Counted from the stretch's first letter, positions 8,413 to 17,174 are shown. The stretch is 64,000 nucleotides of DNA from Chryseobacterium sp. 52 (GCF_002754245.1 NZ_PEEX01000001.1:4692001-4756000), one strand, 5' to 3'. Numbers and translations: made by a program. The notes: generated by a model from the letters alone, not told the origin.

Positions 8413-9786
8413 ATGAAAGTTAGAACCAGGCTTACTTTACTTTTTACGCTAGTGACTGCGATGCTCATCAGTTTTTATGGGGTTGCGATCTACTATTCTT
8501 CAAAAGAAGCCAGGGAAACTTCGTTTTATACGGAACTTAAAAGTGAAGCCGTTGCCAAAGCCAATCTCTTTTTCCAGGGAGCTTTGAGCGAAAAGGAAAT
8601 GCATCAGCTGTACAAAAATAATACCCAGACTTTAAGTGAGGTTCAGGTTGCCATCTATGATTCCGGTTTCAATCTGGTGTATCATGATGATTCAAAAGTG
8701 GATTACGTGAAGGAAAATCCTGAGATGCTTTCAAAGATCTTTAAAAGTAAGCAGCTTTTTTTCTTTCTGGATGATTTTCAGGTAGCAGGAATAGTCTACT
8801 CTCATAATGGAAAACAATATGCAGTCACAGCCGCGGCTTATGATCAGTATGGTTATAATTCTATCAATCATTTGTTAACCATCAGCATTATTTCGTTCAT
8901 TATTATCCTCGTCCTTATTTATGTAGCCGGTCTTTTTCTTTCTAAAAAAGCACTTAGTCCTGCCGTGAAAATGGTTGAACAGATTAAAAGAATCAATGCA
9001 GGAAAACTGCAGCTCCGGCTGAATGAGTCTGAAGAAAAGGGAGAATTCCACGAACTTGAAAAAAACTTCAACCAAATGCTGGAAAGACTGGATCATTCTT
9101 TCAGCACACAAAAACATTTTGTCTCCAATATTTCCCACGAGCTCAATACTCCACTTGCAGCCATGACCGCAGAACTGGAACTGGCTCTCCAGAAAAACTA
9201 CACGCAGGACGAATATCAAAAAATCATCCTGAACGCATTAACCGATGTGAAAAACATGAGTAAGCTTTCGGGAAGTTTAATGGATCTGGCCAAAGCCAGC
9301 TATGACCCGGCTGAAATAAGTTTTTCCGAAATCAGAATAGACGAAATCCTGATGGATTCTTATGCTAAAATCAGAAAAGAAAATCCGCAGTATAAAATCA
9401 ATCTCAACATTGATCCGGAAATTGATGAGCAGAAACTGATCCATAAAGGAAATCCTTATCTTCTTCTCGTTGCATTCAATAACCTGATCGATAATGCCTG
9501 TAAATATGCTTCAGACAACATTTGCCTTATTGATGTTGCATTAGTTTCTGATCACCTTTCCATCCGGTTTATCAATAATGGGATGCCTGTTTCTGAAAAA
9601 GATCAGCAGAATATATTCAAACCTTTCTACAGAGCCGAAAATTCCTTTGATAAAAAAGGTTACGGAATAGGTCTCTACCTTACCCAAAAGATCATTAGTC
9701 TTCACCATGCACAGATCCAGATTTCTTCCGGAGAAAGTACGACTACCTTTCAAATTACTTTTCAGACATCAGATAACAGACATTAG
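8413..9786 (+). CDS. Sensor histidine kinase, probably metal-responsive
   Basis: A 457-residue inner-membrane kinase: membrane helices at about 8-28 and 154-177 enclose a periplasmic sensor of roughly 125 residues; HAMP 178-230; HisKA with His242 in SHELNTPLAA; HATPase with N-box NNLIDNACKYA and G-box YGIGLYL. The sensor domain has few His and no Cys, so the ligand is not obvious. The final residues QTSDNRH are encoded by the start of a dispersed intergenic repeat (see 9763-9807), suggesting that the repeat replaced the original 3' end. It is co-transcribed with the response regulator. Confidence 0.92.
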   Translation: MKVRTRLTLLFTLVTAMLISFYGVAIYYSSKEARETSFYTELKSEAVAKANLFFQGALSEKEMHQLYKNNTQTLSEVQVAIYDSGFNLVYHDDSKVDYVKENPEMLSKIFKSKQLFFFLDDFQVAGIVYSHNGKQYAVTAAAYDQYGYNSINHLLTISIISFIIILVLIYVAGLFLSKKALSPAVKMVEQIKRINAGKLQLRLNESEEKGEFHELEKNFNQMLERLDHSFSTQKHFVSNISHELNTPLAAMTAELELALQKNYTQDEYQKIILNALTDVKNMSKLSGSLMDLAKASYDPAEISFSEIRIDEILMDSYAKIRKENPQYKINLNIDPEIDEQKLIHKGNPYLLLVAFNNLIDNACKYASDNICLIDVALVSDHLSIRFINNGMPVSEKDQQNIFKPFYRAENSFDKKGYGIGLYLTQKIISLHHAQIQISSGESTTTFQITFQTSDNRH

Positions 9787-9807
9787 ACGTCAGATTTTTA
9801 AATCTGG
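9763..9807 (+). repeat. CAGACATCAGAT-type degenerate intergenic repeat, copy 1
   Basis: Runs of CAGACATCAGA/CAGACATTAGA words starting inside the last codons of the kinase gene and ending in a short dyad CAGATTTTTAAATCTG. The exact 12-mer CAGACATCAGAT recurs at 46256-46267. Confidence 0.55.
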
Positions 9808-9870
9808 TTGATTATTTATATCCGAATACAAACCCTAAAATTTCTCTCTCCTCTCCTATCTTTTGCCTTC

Positions 9871-9908
9871 TCTAATCAAATTCTAATAACATTCTAAACC
9901 ATCTCTAA
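9871..9908 (+). promoter_or_regulatory. Four TCTAA direct repeats at exact 11-bp spacing
   Basis: TCTAA begins at 9871, 9882, 9893 and 9904. The array ends 23 bp before the -7 box of the mgtC-like/RND operon, in the position of an activator site. Spacing of one helical turn is typical of OmpR/PhoB-type regulators, one of which is encoded 1.5 kb upstream. Confidence 0.75.
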
Positions 9909-9931
9909 CAGCTTCCCCCAGCCGTTACTAC

Positions 9932-9939
9932 TACTTTTG
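9932..9939 (+). promoter_or_regulatory. -7 promoter box of the metal-efflux operon
   Basis: TACTTTTG without a recognisable -33 TTG, which fits an activator-dependent promoter just downstream of the TCTAA array. Confidence 0.65.
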
Positions 9940-9958
9940 CAGCAAAATAATTCAAACT

Positions 9959-9994
9959 ATGGACGCAGATCCTTCCAGTTATTATCAACCTTAA
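9959..9994 (+). other. Possible 11-residue leader peptide ORF
   Basis: ATG...TAA ORF encoding MDADPSSYYQP, the first start codon after the predicted transcription start and 60 bases before the mgtC-like gene. It is followed by two mutually exclusive hairpins (10006-10024 and 10011-10033). Too short to be sure of; may be chance. Confidence 0.3.
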
Positions 9995-10005
9995 GCGTTT
10001 TCTGA

Positions 10006-10033
10006 GCATACTTTTTCTGTATGCCTGAAAAAG
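10006..10033 (+). promoter_or_regulatory. Alternative hairpins in the mgtC-like leader
   Basis: GCATAC (10006-10011) pairs with GTATGC (10019-10024), or CTTTTTC (10011-10017) pairs with GAAAAAG (10027-10033). The two cannot form together, which is the usual layout of a switch, though neither is followed by a clear terminator T-run. Confidence 0.35.
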
Positions 10034-10054
10034 GCCTGCAAAAAAGAAAAAGTT

Positions 10055-10750
10055 ATGAATACATTAGAATTTGCCACCCGCTTACTGACTGCTCTTATTT
10101 TGGGTGCCTCCATTGGTTTTGAAAGACAGTGGCATCAGAAAAGTGCGGGGCTCAGAACCAACACACTGGTCTGTCTGGGATCGGCAGCATTTGTTTTATT
10201 ATCTCTCAGAATCGGAGGCGATGCTACGGGCAGAATAGCCTCATACATTGTCAGCGGTATTGGTTTCCTTGGCGGCGGCGTCATTATGAAAGACGGACTT
10301 ACCGTACGTGGACTGAACACTGCTGCAACCATCTGGTGCTCTGCCTCTGTGGGTTCACTGGCTGCTTTGGGATTTGTTACCGAAGCCGGAATTACTGCCG
10401 GACTCATTATCCTAATCCACACGGTATTGCGTCCTTTGGGGAAAACATTAGGTTCCAAAACCATTCGAACCAGCACTTCCGAATACCTTATCACCATTAA
10501 ATGCAGATCGGAAATTGAAAACCATGCAAGAGTATTGCTGATGCAGTCTTTCAATTCAACCGACCAGATCCTACTCAAATCCCTGACCAGCGACGATACT
10601 GAAACACCGGAAAACATTATTATTTCTGCCGAGGTCTATTCTTCTTCACCTCAGGACAACATTATAGAAAAAGCGGTCAGCAGGCTCACCCTGGAAGATA
10701 AAATTACCAGAGTAAGCTGGGAGATCATAGGAACTGAAAACGATTTATAA
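10055..10750 (+). CDS. MgtC/SapB family membrane protein
   Basis: A 231-residue inner-membrane protein. Residues 1-135 form the MgtC domain: four or so helices with signatures GFERQWHQKSAGLRTNTLV and GGGVIMKDG. A soluble C-terminal domain of about 90 residues follows. In other bacteria MgtC proteins modulate ATP synthase and help survival at low Mg2+, but many family members have no known role. Here it is the first gene of an operon with an RND metal pump, 61 bases before the adaptor lipoprotein start, which suggests a role linked to divalent metal stress rather than Mg2+ starvation (inference). Confidence 0.88.
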   Translation: MNTLEFATRLLTALILGASIGFERQWHQKSAGLRTNTLVCLGSAAFVLLSLRIGGDATGRIASYIVSGIGFLGGGVIMKDGLTVRGLNTAATIWCSASVGSLAALGFVTEAGITAGLIILIHTVLRPLGKTLGSKTIRTSTSEYLITIKCRSEIENHARVLLMQSFNSTDQILLKSLTSDDTETPENIIISAEVYSSSPQDNIIEKAVSRLTLEDKITRVSWEIIGTENDL

Positions 10751-10811
10751 ACTTAAAACTCTATGTAAAATGATTCTTAAAAATAAACCCCGACTTATTA
10801 CCATATTTCCG

Positions 10812-11906
10812 ATGAAAACATTATTCTTCTCTCCTGTTCTTGCCCTTATCATTTCATGTAATGGTAAAAAAGAAGAGTCTCAGCAGAAAGAAACCTTCAG
10901 CATCAAGGGAAATCATGTGATCATATCAGAAAACGATCCGGTATTAAAAAAAATCATTACCGAAACTGTTACCGAGCAGGAGTACAGCAACAGGATCACC
11001 TCAGCAGGAACAATAGAAACCATTCCGAATAATTATGCAGAAATAGCAAGTCCCTTTTCGGGACGGGTGATTCGGTCCTTTATCAATATCGGGCAAACTG
11101 TACATGCAGGAAGTCCCATTTTTGAAATCCTCGCTCCCGGATATTCTTCTGTACAAAAAGATTATTCTGATGCATTGAATGATGTAAGACTTGCAGAAAA
11201 AAATTACAAACGACAACAAGATCTCGTCAGACACGGTGTAGGTATCCAAAAAGAACTGGAAGAGGCAGAAACTGAATATCAGAATAAGAAAACTTCTCTT
11301 TCCAATGCTTCTTCAACATTGAACGCCTATAACAGCAACGGTTCGGGAGGAACCTATATTATAAAAGCACCGATCAGCGGAGAAATTATTTCCAATAAGA
11401 TCGTTACCGGTCAATATCTTAAAGATGATTCGGACCCGGTTGTGATCATTGCTGAACTGTCCAAAGTATGGATTACAGGTGCCGTGAAGGAAAAAGACAT
11501 CCGTTTTATCAGTACTGGAGATCACGTATCGGTAAAGATCAATACTTATCCGGATATGGAGATCACCGGAAAGGTGTATCACATCAGTGAACTGGTAGAT
11601 GAAGACACCCGAAGTATCAAGGTTTTAATCCAGTGTGATAATCCACAAAAAAAATTAAAACCTGGTATGTTCGCGGCTGTTACCTATTCTGCAGGAACAG
11701 AAAAAGCAGTCATTATTCCTTCCGGTGCAGTGATGCAACAGGGAGACCATCAGTATGTCTGGCTAAAAACAGGAAGCAATGAATTTACAAAACGTATCAT
11801 TAATCCCGGCAGCACATCTGAGAAGACAACCCGGGTGAATTCAGGACTCAAACCTGGAGATATCATCATGACTCAGGGTGGAATCTATATGCCCGATACA
11901 AAATAA
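10812..11906 (+). CDS. RND efflux periplasmic adaptor (CzcB/CusB-like), lipoprotein
   Basis: Membrane fusion protein linking the inner-membrane pump to the outer-membrane channel. With the start at 10812, the protein has 364 residues and a clean lipoprotein signal (MKTLFFSPVLALIISC, lipid Cys16); an in-frame ATG at 10770 would add 14 residues before the signal and is less likely. The lipoyl-like half motifs (ASPFSGRVIRSF and APISGEIISNK) flank a coiled-coil hairpin with YSDALNDVRLAEKN, followed by beta-barrel and membrane-proximal domains. No His/Met-rich metal-binding extension is seen. Second gene of the mgtC-like/czcB/czcA/czcC operon. Confidence 0.92.
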   Translation: MKTLFFSPVLALIISCNGKKEESQQKETFSIKGNHVIISENDPVLKKIITETVTEQEYSNRITSAGTIETIPNNYAEIASPFSGRVIRSFINIGQTVHAGSPIFEILAPGYSSVQKDYSDALNDVRLAEKNYKRQQDLVRHGVGIQKELEEAETEYQNKKTSLSNASSTLNAYNSNGSGGTYIIKAPISGEIISNKIVTGQYLKDDSDPVVIIAELSKVWITGAVKEKDIRFISTGDHVSVKINTYPDMEITGKVYHISELVDEDTRSIKVLIQCDNPQKKLKPGMFAAVTYSAGTEKAVIIPSGAVMQQGDHQYVWLKTGSNEFTKRIINPGSTSEKTTRVNSGLKPGDIIMTQGGIYMPDTK

Positions 11907-11976
11907 TACCCCTTCATCATTCCGGAAGCTTTCTGCTCACTGAGGAAAACAATTTCCGGACTATTAAATCAATCTT

Positions 11977-14900
11977 ATGAAAAAATTACTCACGCTCTCT
12001 ATACAGAAGAGATGGCTGATGCTTGCCCTTTTCTTACTATTAGGAATTTTTGGATATTATTCATGGACCCAACTGTCTGTGGAAGCTTATCCGGATATTG
12101 CTGACACCACATCACAGGTCGTAACTCAGGTGCCCGGATTGGCTGCTGAAGAAATAGAACAGCAGATCACCATTCCTTTGGAAAGATCACTAAACGGTCT
12201 GCCGGGAATGCATATTATGAGAAGCAAAAGTACCTTCGGGCTTTCTATTATCACAATGGTTTTTGATGACGGGGTTGATGATTATTGGGCAAGACAGCGT
12301 ATTCAGGAAAGGCTTTCCGAAGCGGAACTTCCTTACAATGCCCAGCCAGGCTTAGATCCTTTAACCTCTCCGGTGGGAGAAATTTACCGGTATATCATTG
12401 AAGGAAACGCACAAAGTCTCAGAGAGCTTACAGACCTGCAGAATTTTGTCATTATTCCAAGGATCAAACAGGTGACGGGTATTGCAGATGTGACAAATTT
12501 TGGAGGAATCACCACACAGTTTCAGATCGAGCTGGATCCTCAGAAGCTGGATCAATATGGACTTTCTTTATCTGAAGTTACTGAAACCATCACCAAAAAC
12601 AACAGTAATGCCGGAGGAAGCATGCTGCCGAGAGGTGACCTTGCTTATGTTGTACGTGGAATCGGACTGATTAAAGATTTGGATGATCTGGGAAAAATTG
12701 TCATTAAAACAGAAAAAGGTGTTCCTCTATTCTTAAATGATGTAGGAACTCTGAAATACGGTAATCTTGAAAGGAAAGGAATTCTGGGCTATACAGACAG
12801 AAAACGGAATTATAATGAAAGCACCGGAGGAATTGTACTGCTGTTAAAAGGACAAAATCCTTCCGTCGTTTTAAAAGATGTTCATCAGGCTATTGAAGAA
12901 CTGAACACCAATATTCTTCCGGCTGGCGTAAAAATCCACTCTTATCTGGACAGAACAGATCTCGTTAATACAACTTTGACTACAGTTACCCACACTTTAA
13001 CGGAAGGAATTGTTCTGGTGATCATTATCCTGATTGTGTTTTTGGGAAGCTGGAGAGGAGCACTGCTTGTTGCCATTACTATTCCTCTGTCACTTCTTAT
13101 TGCATTTATCCTGATGTATTTCACCAATATCCCGGCTAATCTTCTGTCATTAGGGGCTATAGATTTCGGGATCATTGTAGACGGATCCATTGTGATGCTG
13201 GAAACTATTTTAAAAAAAAGAGAAGACAATCCGGAAAAGGAACTGGAAGAAAAAACAATCATCCAGCGGGCAACAGAAATCGCAAAACCGATTTTCTTTT
13301 CCACAGTCATTATTATTACGGCTTATCTTCCGTTGTTTGCTTTTGAGCGGGTAGAAAAGAAACTTTTCACTCCGATGGCGTTTACAATCGGATACGCACT
13401 GCTCGGTGCGTTGGCTGCAGCACTGATCTTAATTCCGGGACTTGCCTATGTTATTTACAGAAAGCCTCAGAAGATATTTCACAACCGATGGCTTGAAAAA
13501 ATAAGCAGTCTTTACGGTAAAAGAATTGACAGGATCATAAAGGCACCTAAAAAAATGCTGATTCCCGCAGGCCTTATATTGCTCTCCGCAGGCTTTCTTT
13601 CTTTTATGGTGGGTAAAGATTTTCTGCCTGAACTGGATGAAGGGTCTATCTGGCTTCAGGTACAGCTTCCACCCGGAATTTCATTGGACAAAGCCCGGGA
13701 AATGAGTAATTCTTTACGTACTCAGACGATGAAACATTCTGAAGTTACTTATGTGATGGTACAGGCAGGCAGAAATGATGACGGAACAGATCCCTGGACC
13801 GCTTCCCATTTTGAAGTTTCTGTAGGCATAAAACCTTACAAAGAATGGGCATCAGGAAAAACCAAAGCAGATCTTATCAAAGAACTGGCTGATGATTATA
13901 AAAATATGCCCGGATTTTCGGTAGGATTTTCACAACCTATGATTGACGGGGTTATGGATAAAATTTCCGGTGCGCACAGTGAACTGGTCGTCAAAGTATA
14001 CGGCAATGATTTTGGTGGAACCAGAAAAATTGCAGAACAGATTCTTGCCACTTTAAAAAAGATTCCGGGATCTGCTGATCTGGCCATCGATCAGGAGCCA
14101 CCGCTTCCACAGCTGCAGATCATTGCAGACCGGGACAAAATTGCCCAGTACGGACTGAATGTTTCCGACGTGGCAGATCTCATCGAAACAGCATTGGGCG
14201 GAAAGGCCATTTCACAGATCTTTATCGGCAATAAAGTCTATGATATTTCATGCCGGTATGCTGAAGACAGCCGCAATACTCCGGATAAAGTGGGAAATCT
14301 TATGCTGACCTCGGCGTCAGGCGCAAAAATACCGCTTTCACAGGTGACTGAAATCAAGTTGAGTACCGGAGAAAGTACCATTACCCGAGAAATGAATAAA
14401 AGACATCTTACGGTTAAACTGAATTTGAGGGACCGGGATCTTTCTTCTTTTCTGAAGGAAGCACAGAATACTATTGAAAAGGATATCCGCTATGATCATC
14501 AGAAATACCAGATCAAGTGGGGAGGACAGTTTGAAAATAAAAACAGGGCTTATTCCCGGCTGGCTTTCATTGTTCCACTGGCACTGGCTGTGATGTTTCT
14601 GCTGCTTTACGGAGCGTTCGGAAGCTTCAGGCAGGCACTTGTCCTGATGAGTATTATTCCTCTTGCTTTATTCGGAGGCATGCTGGCCTTGAATGTACGG
14701 GGTATGACTTTAAATGTTTCTTCGGCGGTGGGTTTTATTGCTCTGTTCGGAGTAGCAGTACAGAACGGGGTGATCATGGTATCTCATATCAATACTCTCA
14801 GAAAGCAGGGGTTTAATCTAAAAACATCAGTGATCAAAGGAGCGGAAGACCGTTTCAGACCTGTACTGATGACCGCTTCTGTTGCTGTTATAGGGCTATT

Positions 14901-15072
14901 TCCGGCTTCATTGGCTACCGGAATAGGTTCTGATGTGCAAAGACCTTTAGCTACAGTGATTGTCTATGGTCTTATGTTTTCAACCTTGCTTACTTTATTC
15001 ATTCTACCGGCTATCTATTATCTCGCAGAGTACAATTTTGACAAAAAAAAATTAAATTCAGATGAAGTCTAA
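11977..15072 (+). CDS. czcA: Heavy-metal efflux RND transporter, CzcA type
   Basis: A 1031-residue proton-driven inner-membrane pump with 12 predicted helices and two large periplasmic loops. In TM4 the motif DFGIIVDGSIVMLE (Asp396, Asp402) is that of the HME group for divalent Zn/Co/Cd/Ni; copper/silver CusA proteins lack the first Asp and have AMVDA-like residues there. The second half repeats the fold (GVAVQNGVIMVSHI). The length is normal for the family, with no fused outer-membrane domain. The last codons overlap the next gene by 11 bases. Substrate preference from one motif is suggestive, not proven. Confidence 0.92.
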   Translation: MKKLLTLSIQKRWLMLALFLLLGIFGYYSWTQLSVEAYPDIADTTSQVVTQVPGLAAEEIEQQITIPLERSLNGLPGMHIMRSKSTFGLSIITMVFDDGVDDYWARQRIQERLSEAELPYNAQPGLDPLTSPVGEIYRYIIEGNAQSLRELTDLQNFVIIPRIKQVTGIADVTNFGGITTQFQIELDPQKLDQYGLSLSEVTETITKNNSNAGGSMLPRGDLAYVVRGIGLIKDLDDLGKIVIKTEKGVPLFLNDVGTLKYGNLERKGILGYTDRKRNYNESTGGIVLLLKGQNPSVVLKDVHQAIEELNTNILPAGVKIHSYLDRTDLVNTTLTTVTHTLTEGIVLVIIILIVFLGSWRGALLVAITIPLSLLIAFILMYFTNIPANLLSLGAIDFGIIVDGSIVMLETILKKREDNPEKELEEKTIIQRATEIAKPIFFSTVIIITAYLPLFAFERVEKKLFTPMAFTIGYALLGALAAALILIPGLAYVIYRKPQKIFHNRWLEKISSLYGKRIDRIIKAPKKMLIPAGLILLSAGFLSFMVGKDFLPELDEGSIWLQVQLPPGISLDKAREMSNSLRTQTMKHSEVTYVMVQAGRNDDGTDPWTASHFEVSVGIKPYKEWASGKTKADLIKELADDYKNMPGFSVGFSQPMIDGVMDKISGAHSELVVKVYGNDFGGTRKIAEQILATLKKIPGSADLAIDQEPPLPQLQIIADRDKIAQYGLNVSDVADLIETALGGKAISQIFIGNKVYDISCRYAEDSRNTPDKVGNLMLTSASGAKIPLSQVTEIKLSTGESTITREMNKRHLTVKLNLRDRDLSSFLKEAQNTIEKDIRYDHQKYQIKWGGQFENKNRAYSRLAFIVPLALAVMFLLLYGAFGSFRQALVLMSIIPLALFGGMLALNVRGMTLNVSSAVGFIALFGVAVQNGVIMVSHINTLRKQGFNLKTSVIKGAEDRFRPVLMTASVAVIGLFPASLATGIGSDVQRPLATVIVYGLMFSTLLTLFILPAIYYLAEYNFDKKKLNSDEV

Positions 15073-16321
15073 AATCATTTTAATCATATCAATAGGGCTA
15101 TCGTTTCAAATTTCTCTGAAGGCTCAGGAAAAAGAAACTTTAAATTTCGCCTCTTATCTGAGTCAGGTCAGAGAAAAAAATCTAAGTTATGCCGCCCAGA
15201 AATATAATGTCAGTATGGCGGAAGCCTCCATTCTTACTGCCGGAATTTTCCCGGATCCTCAACTTGAAATGGAAACTTCGGACAATGGGGTATCAAAAAA
15301 GATGGGCTATACGGTAGGAACTTCAGTAAGCTGGACTCTGGAACTCGGTAAGAAAAGAAAAGCAAGGATAGAGACCGCAAAAAACCAGGCTGAATACTCT
15401 AAACTTCAGCTTCAGGATTTTTTAAGAAATCTGATAGCGGATGCCTCTGTTGGATATATTGACGCTTTAAAAACAAAAGCGCTTGTTGAAGTTCAGAAGG
15501 ATTCTTATCTCAGCATGCATCAACTTGCAAAATCCGACAGCATCAGATACAGGCTGGGAGCAATTTCTCAGGTCACATCTAAACAAAGCAGACTGGAAGC
15601 TTCGTCTTTACTGAATGATCTCTATATGGCAGAAAGCATGAGCAGGCAATCATTCTCAGGACTTTCTCTATTTCTGGGAACGGGTCTGGAAGAAAGAAAT
15701 ATCAATGGAGATTTCAAAGCTTTTAACAGAGATTTCAACCCTGAGGATCTTATTTTGGAGGCAGTCAATACCAGATCTGATCTTTTAGCCTCAAAACAAA
15801 ATATAAATACAGCAAATAGTTTGATTGCGCTTGAAAAAGCTAACCGTATCATTGATCTGGGTTTAAGCTTAGGTGTGGAACACAATACCTGGGCAACCAA
15901 TGAAATTGCTCCTTCACCCGCTGTGAATGCCGTAAAATTTGGAGCCAGCATTCCTCTGAAGTTTTCAAACCGAAGAAATGCTGATCTGAAAATCGCAGAA
16001 ATGGGACGTATGCAGGCAGAAACAGAGTACAAGCAGATTGAAAACAGCATCCGAACAGAAGTCATGCAGGCTTACCAGCAGTACCAGGCCACACAAAAAC
16101 AGCTGAAACAATTTGATAACGGAATGCTGACCGAAGCCAAAAGTATTCTGGACGGCATCAGCTACAGTTATCGGAGAGGTGAGAGTTCTATTCTGGAAGT
16201 TTTGAATGCACAGAGGACATATAATGATATCAGACAGCGTTATATTGAGACTCTTGCGGATAATGCTGCAGCACTTATTGAACTGGAAAGGAAAACAGGA
16301 ATCTGGGATATTGATTTCTGA
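15062..16321 (+). CDS. czcC: TolC/CzcC-type outer-membrane efflux protein
   Basis: A 419-residue exported protein: signal peptide ending SLKAQ, then two outer-membrane-efflux repeats with long coiled-coil segments (for example SVGYIDALKTKALVEVQ and TEVMQAYQQYQATQKQL). It forms the outer-membrane channel completing the CzcBA pump. Its start lies inside the end of czcA (11-bp overlap in another frame), so translation is probably coupled. No terminator is evident directly after it; the next 300 bases hold a dispersed repeat. Confidence 0.9.
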   Translation: MKSKIILIISIGLSFQISLKAQEKETLNFASYLSQVREKNLSYAAQKYNVSMAEASILTAGIFPDPQLEMETSDNGVSKKMGYTVGTSVSWTLELGKKRKARIETAKNQAEYSKLQLQDFLRNLIADASVGYIDALKTKALVEVQKDSYLSMHQLAKSDSIRYRLGAISQVTSKQSRLEASSLLNDLYMAESMSRQSFSGLSLFLGTGLEERNINGDFKAFNRDFNPEDLILEAVNTRSDLLASKQNINTANSLIALEKANRIIDLGLSLGVEHNTWATNEIAPSPAVNAVKFGASIPLKFSNRRNADLKIAEMGRMQAETEYKQIENSIRTEVMQAYQQYQATQKQLKQFDNGMLTEAKSILDGISYSYRRGESSILEVLNAQRTYNDIRQRYIETLADNAAALIELERKTGIWDIDF

Positions 16322-16626
16322 TTTGGATTAAATCCATTTCACTGGTTTTTCGTGTACGCGAATGATTGTTTTTATTTGTGTTTAATTATTAACCACCCCG
16401 TCAAAAATTCTTTGAATTTTCGACACCCCTCCACGGGAGGGGAATGATCGCAGTTTGAATGGCGGGGTATTTTTTACAAGAGTACATGATATTAATAATG
16501 AAGAAACTTTTTGATTTTTCCTAAACCTATATGTGCTTCTTATGCATAGAATGTTTAACCTTAAAACTAAGGTGCTAAAAAATTTCTGCTCTTTTTGTCG
16601 TTAGATTGATCAACTAAATAAAGAGT
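16322..16626. other. Intergenic region with a REP-like element
   Basis: About 300 bases without a credible gene between convergent czcC and the DUF1801 gene. It holds the 55-bp repeat at 16391-16445, a short CGGGGT segment at about 16466-16471 that could pair with the ACCCCG in that repeat, and the terminator at 16617. Nothing else recognised. Confidence 0.6.
16391..16445 (+). repeat. 55-bp REP-like palindromic repeat, copy 1
   Basis: Contains two small palindromes: AAAATTC-TTT-GAATTTT and CCCCTCC-ACG-GGAGGGG. It matches the reverse complement of 34768-34822 at 53 of 55 positions, with one change in a hairpin loop. Far more GC-rich than its surroundings. Such elements are often spread by REP-associated (RAYT) transposases. 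Confidence 0.85.
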
Positions 16627-16656
16627 CTATTTCTCTTTTGAAACAGACTCTTTATT
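16617..16656 (-). terminator. Terminator overlapping the 3' end of the DUF1801 gene
   Basis: Arms AATAAAGAGTCT and AGACTCTTTATT (perfect 12 bp) with a 16-base loop that includes the TAG stop codon of the minus-strand gene. Confidence 0.6.
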
Positions 16657-17109
16657 CTTTTTAAACTGAGTTTCATACATCGCAATCCAGTCTTCCAGTG
16701 TTATTTTTTTGCTGACCTCAGCGATAAGTTCAAAAGGGATATCATCCATTTTTTTGAAGCGGACGCATGATTTTCCCATATCCAGCTTTCTTTTGGAATA
16801 CTTTGGATATTCAGCCACAAACCATTCCAGCAATTGAGGATCTGCATACATTCCCATGTGATAAAATGCAATAAAATTCTTTTGCGAAGCTAATGCCATA
16901 AATGGCAAAGGTGAGCCAGGCGTACAGTGATAGCCAGCAGGATATCTTTCCAGGGGAACTGCCCAACCTACCATCCCGTAGGCAGTCGTTTCCTGAAAAC
17001 CTTTCGGCAAATTATCATTCACGGTATCGAAGAACTTTTTGAATACCTCCTGTCTTTCCTCAGGAATTTTTGAGATATAATCGGCTACGGAGTCTGCTGG
17101 AATTTGCAT
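16627..17109 (-). CDS. DUF1801 domain protein
   Basis: A 160-residue cytoplasmic protein of the DUF1801 (YdhG-like) family, whose fold is known but whose function is not. Family marks include the N-terminal DYISKIPEERQEVFKKFFDTV helix, an aromatic-rich core MVGWAVP...KNFIAFYHMGMY, and the C-terminal SCVRFKKMDDIPFELIAEV. I chose the ATG at 17107-17109; the longer frame needs a TTG at 17136. The gene is monocistronic. Confidence 0.8.
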   Translation of the reverse strand: MQIPADSVADYISKIPEERQEVFKKFFDTVNDNLPKGFQETTAYGMVGWAVPLERYPAGYHCTPGSPLPFMALASQKNFIAFYHMGMYADPQLLEWFVAEYPKYSKRKLDMGKSCVRFKKMDDIPFELIAEVSKKITLEDWIAMYETQFKKNKESVSKEK

Positions 17110-17174
17110 TTTCAATTGAATTTTATAATCATCCAAAATAACAAAATTTATGAATATGTTGAATCAAAAAAAAC

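Noticed and set aside
10129..10617. Overlapping frames inside the mgtC-like gene
   Set aside because: Translations lack protein-like composition and the MgtC frame has clear family motifs over its whole length.
12942..13310. 122-residue minus-strand frame inside czcA
   Set aside because: Shadow of the transmembrane coding sequence; no start signals and the czcA frame is certain.
16627..17136. Longer DUF1801 start at 17136
   Set aside because: It requires a TTG codon; the ATG at 17109 gives the typical family N-terminus.
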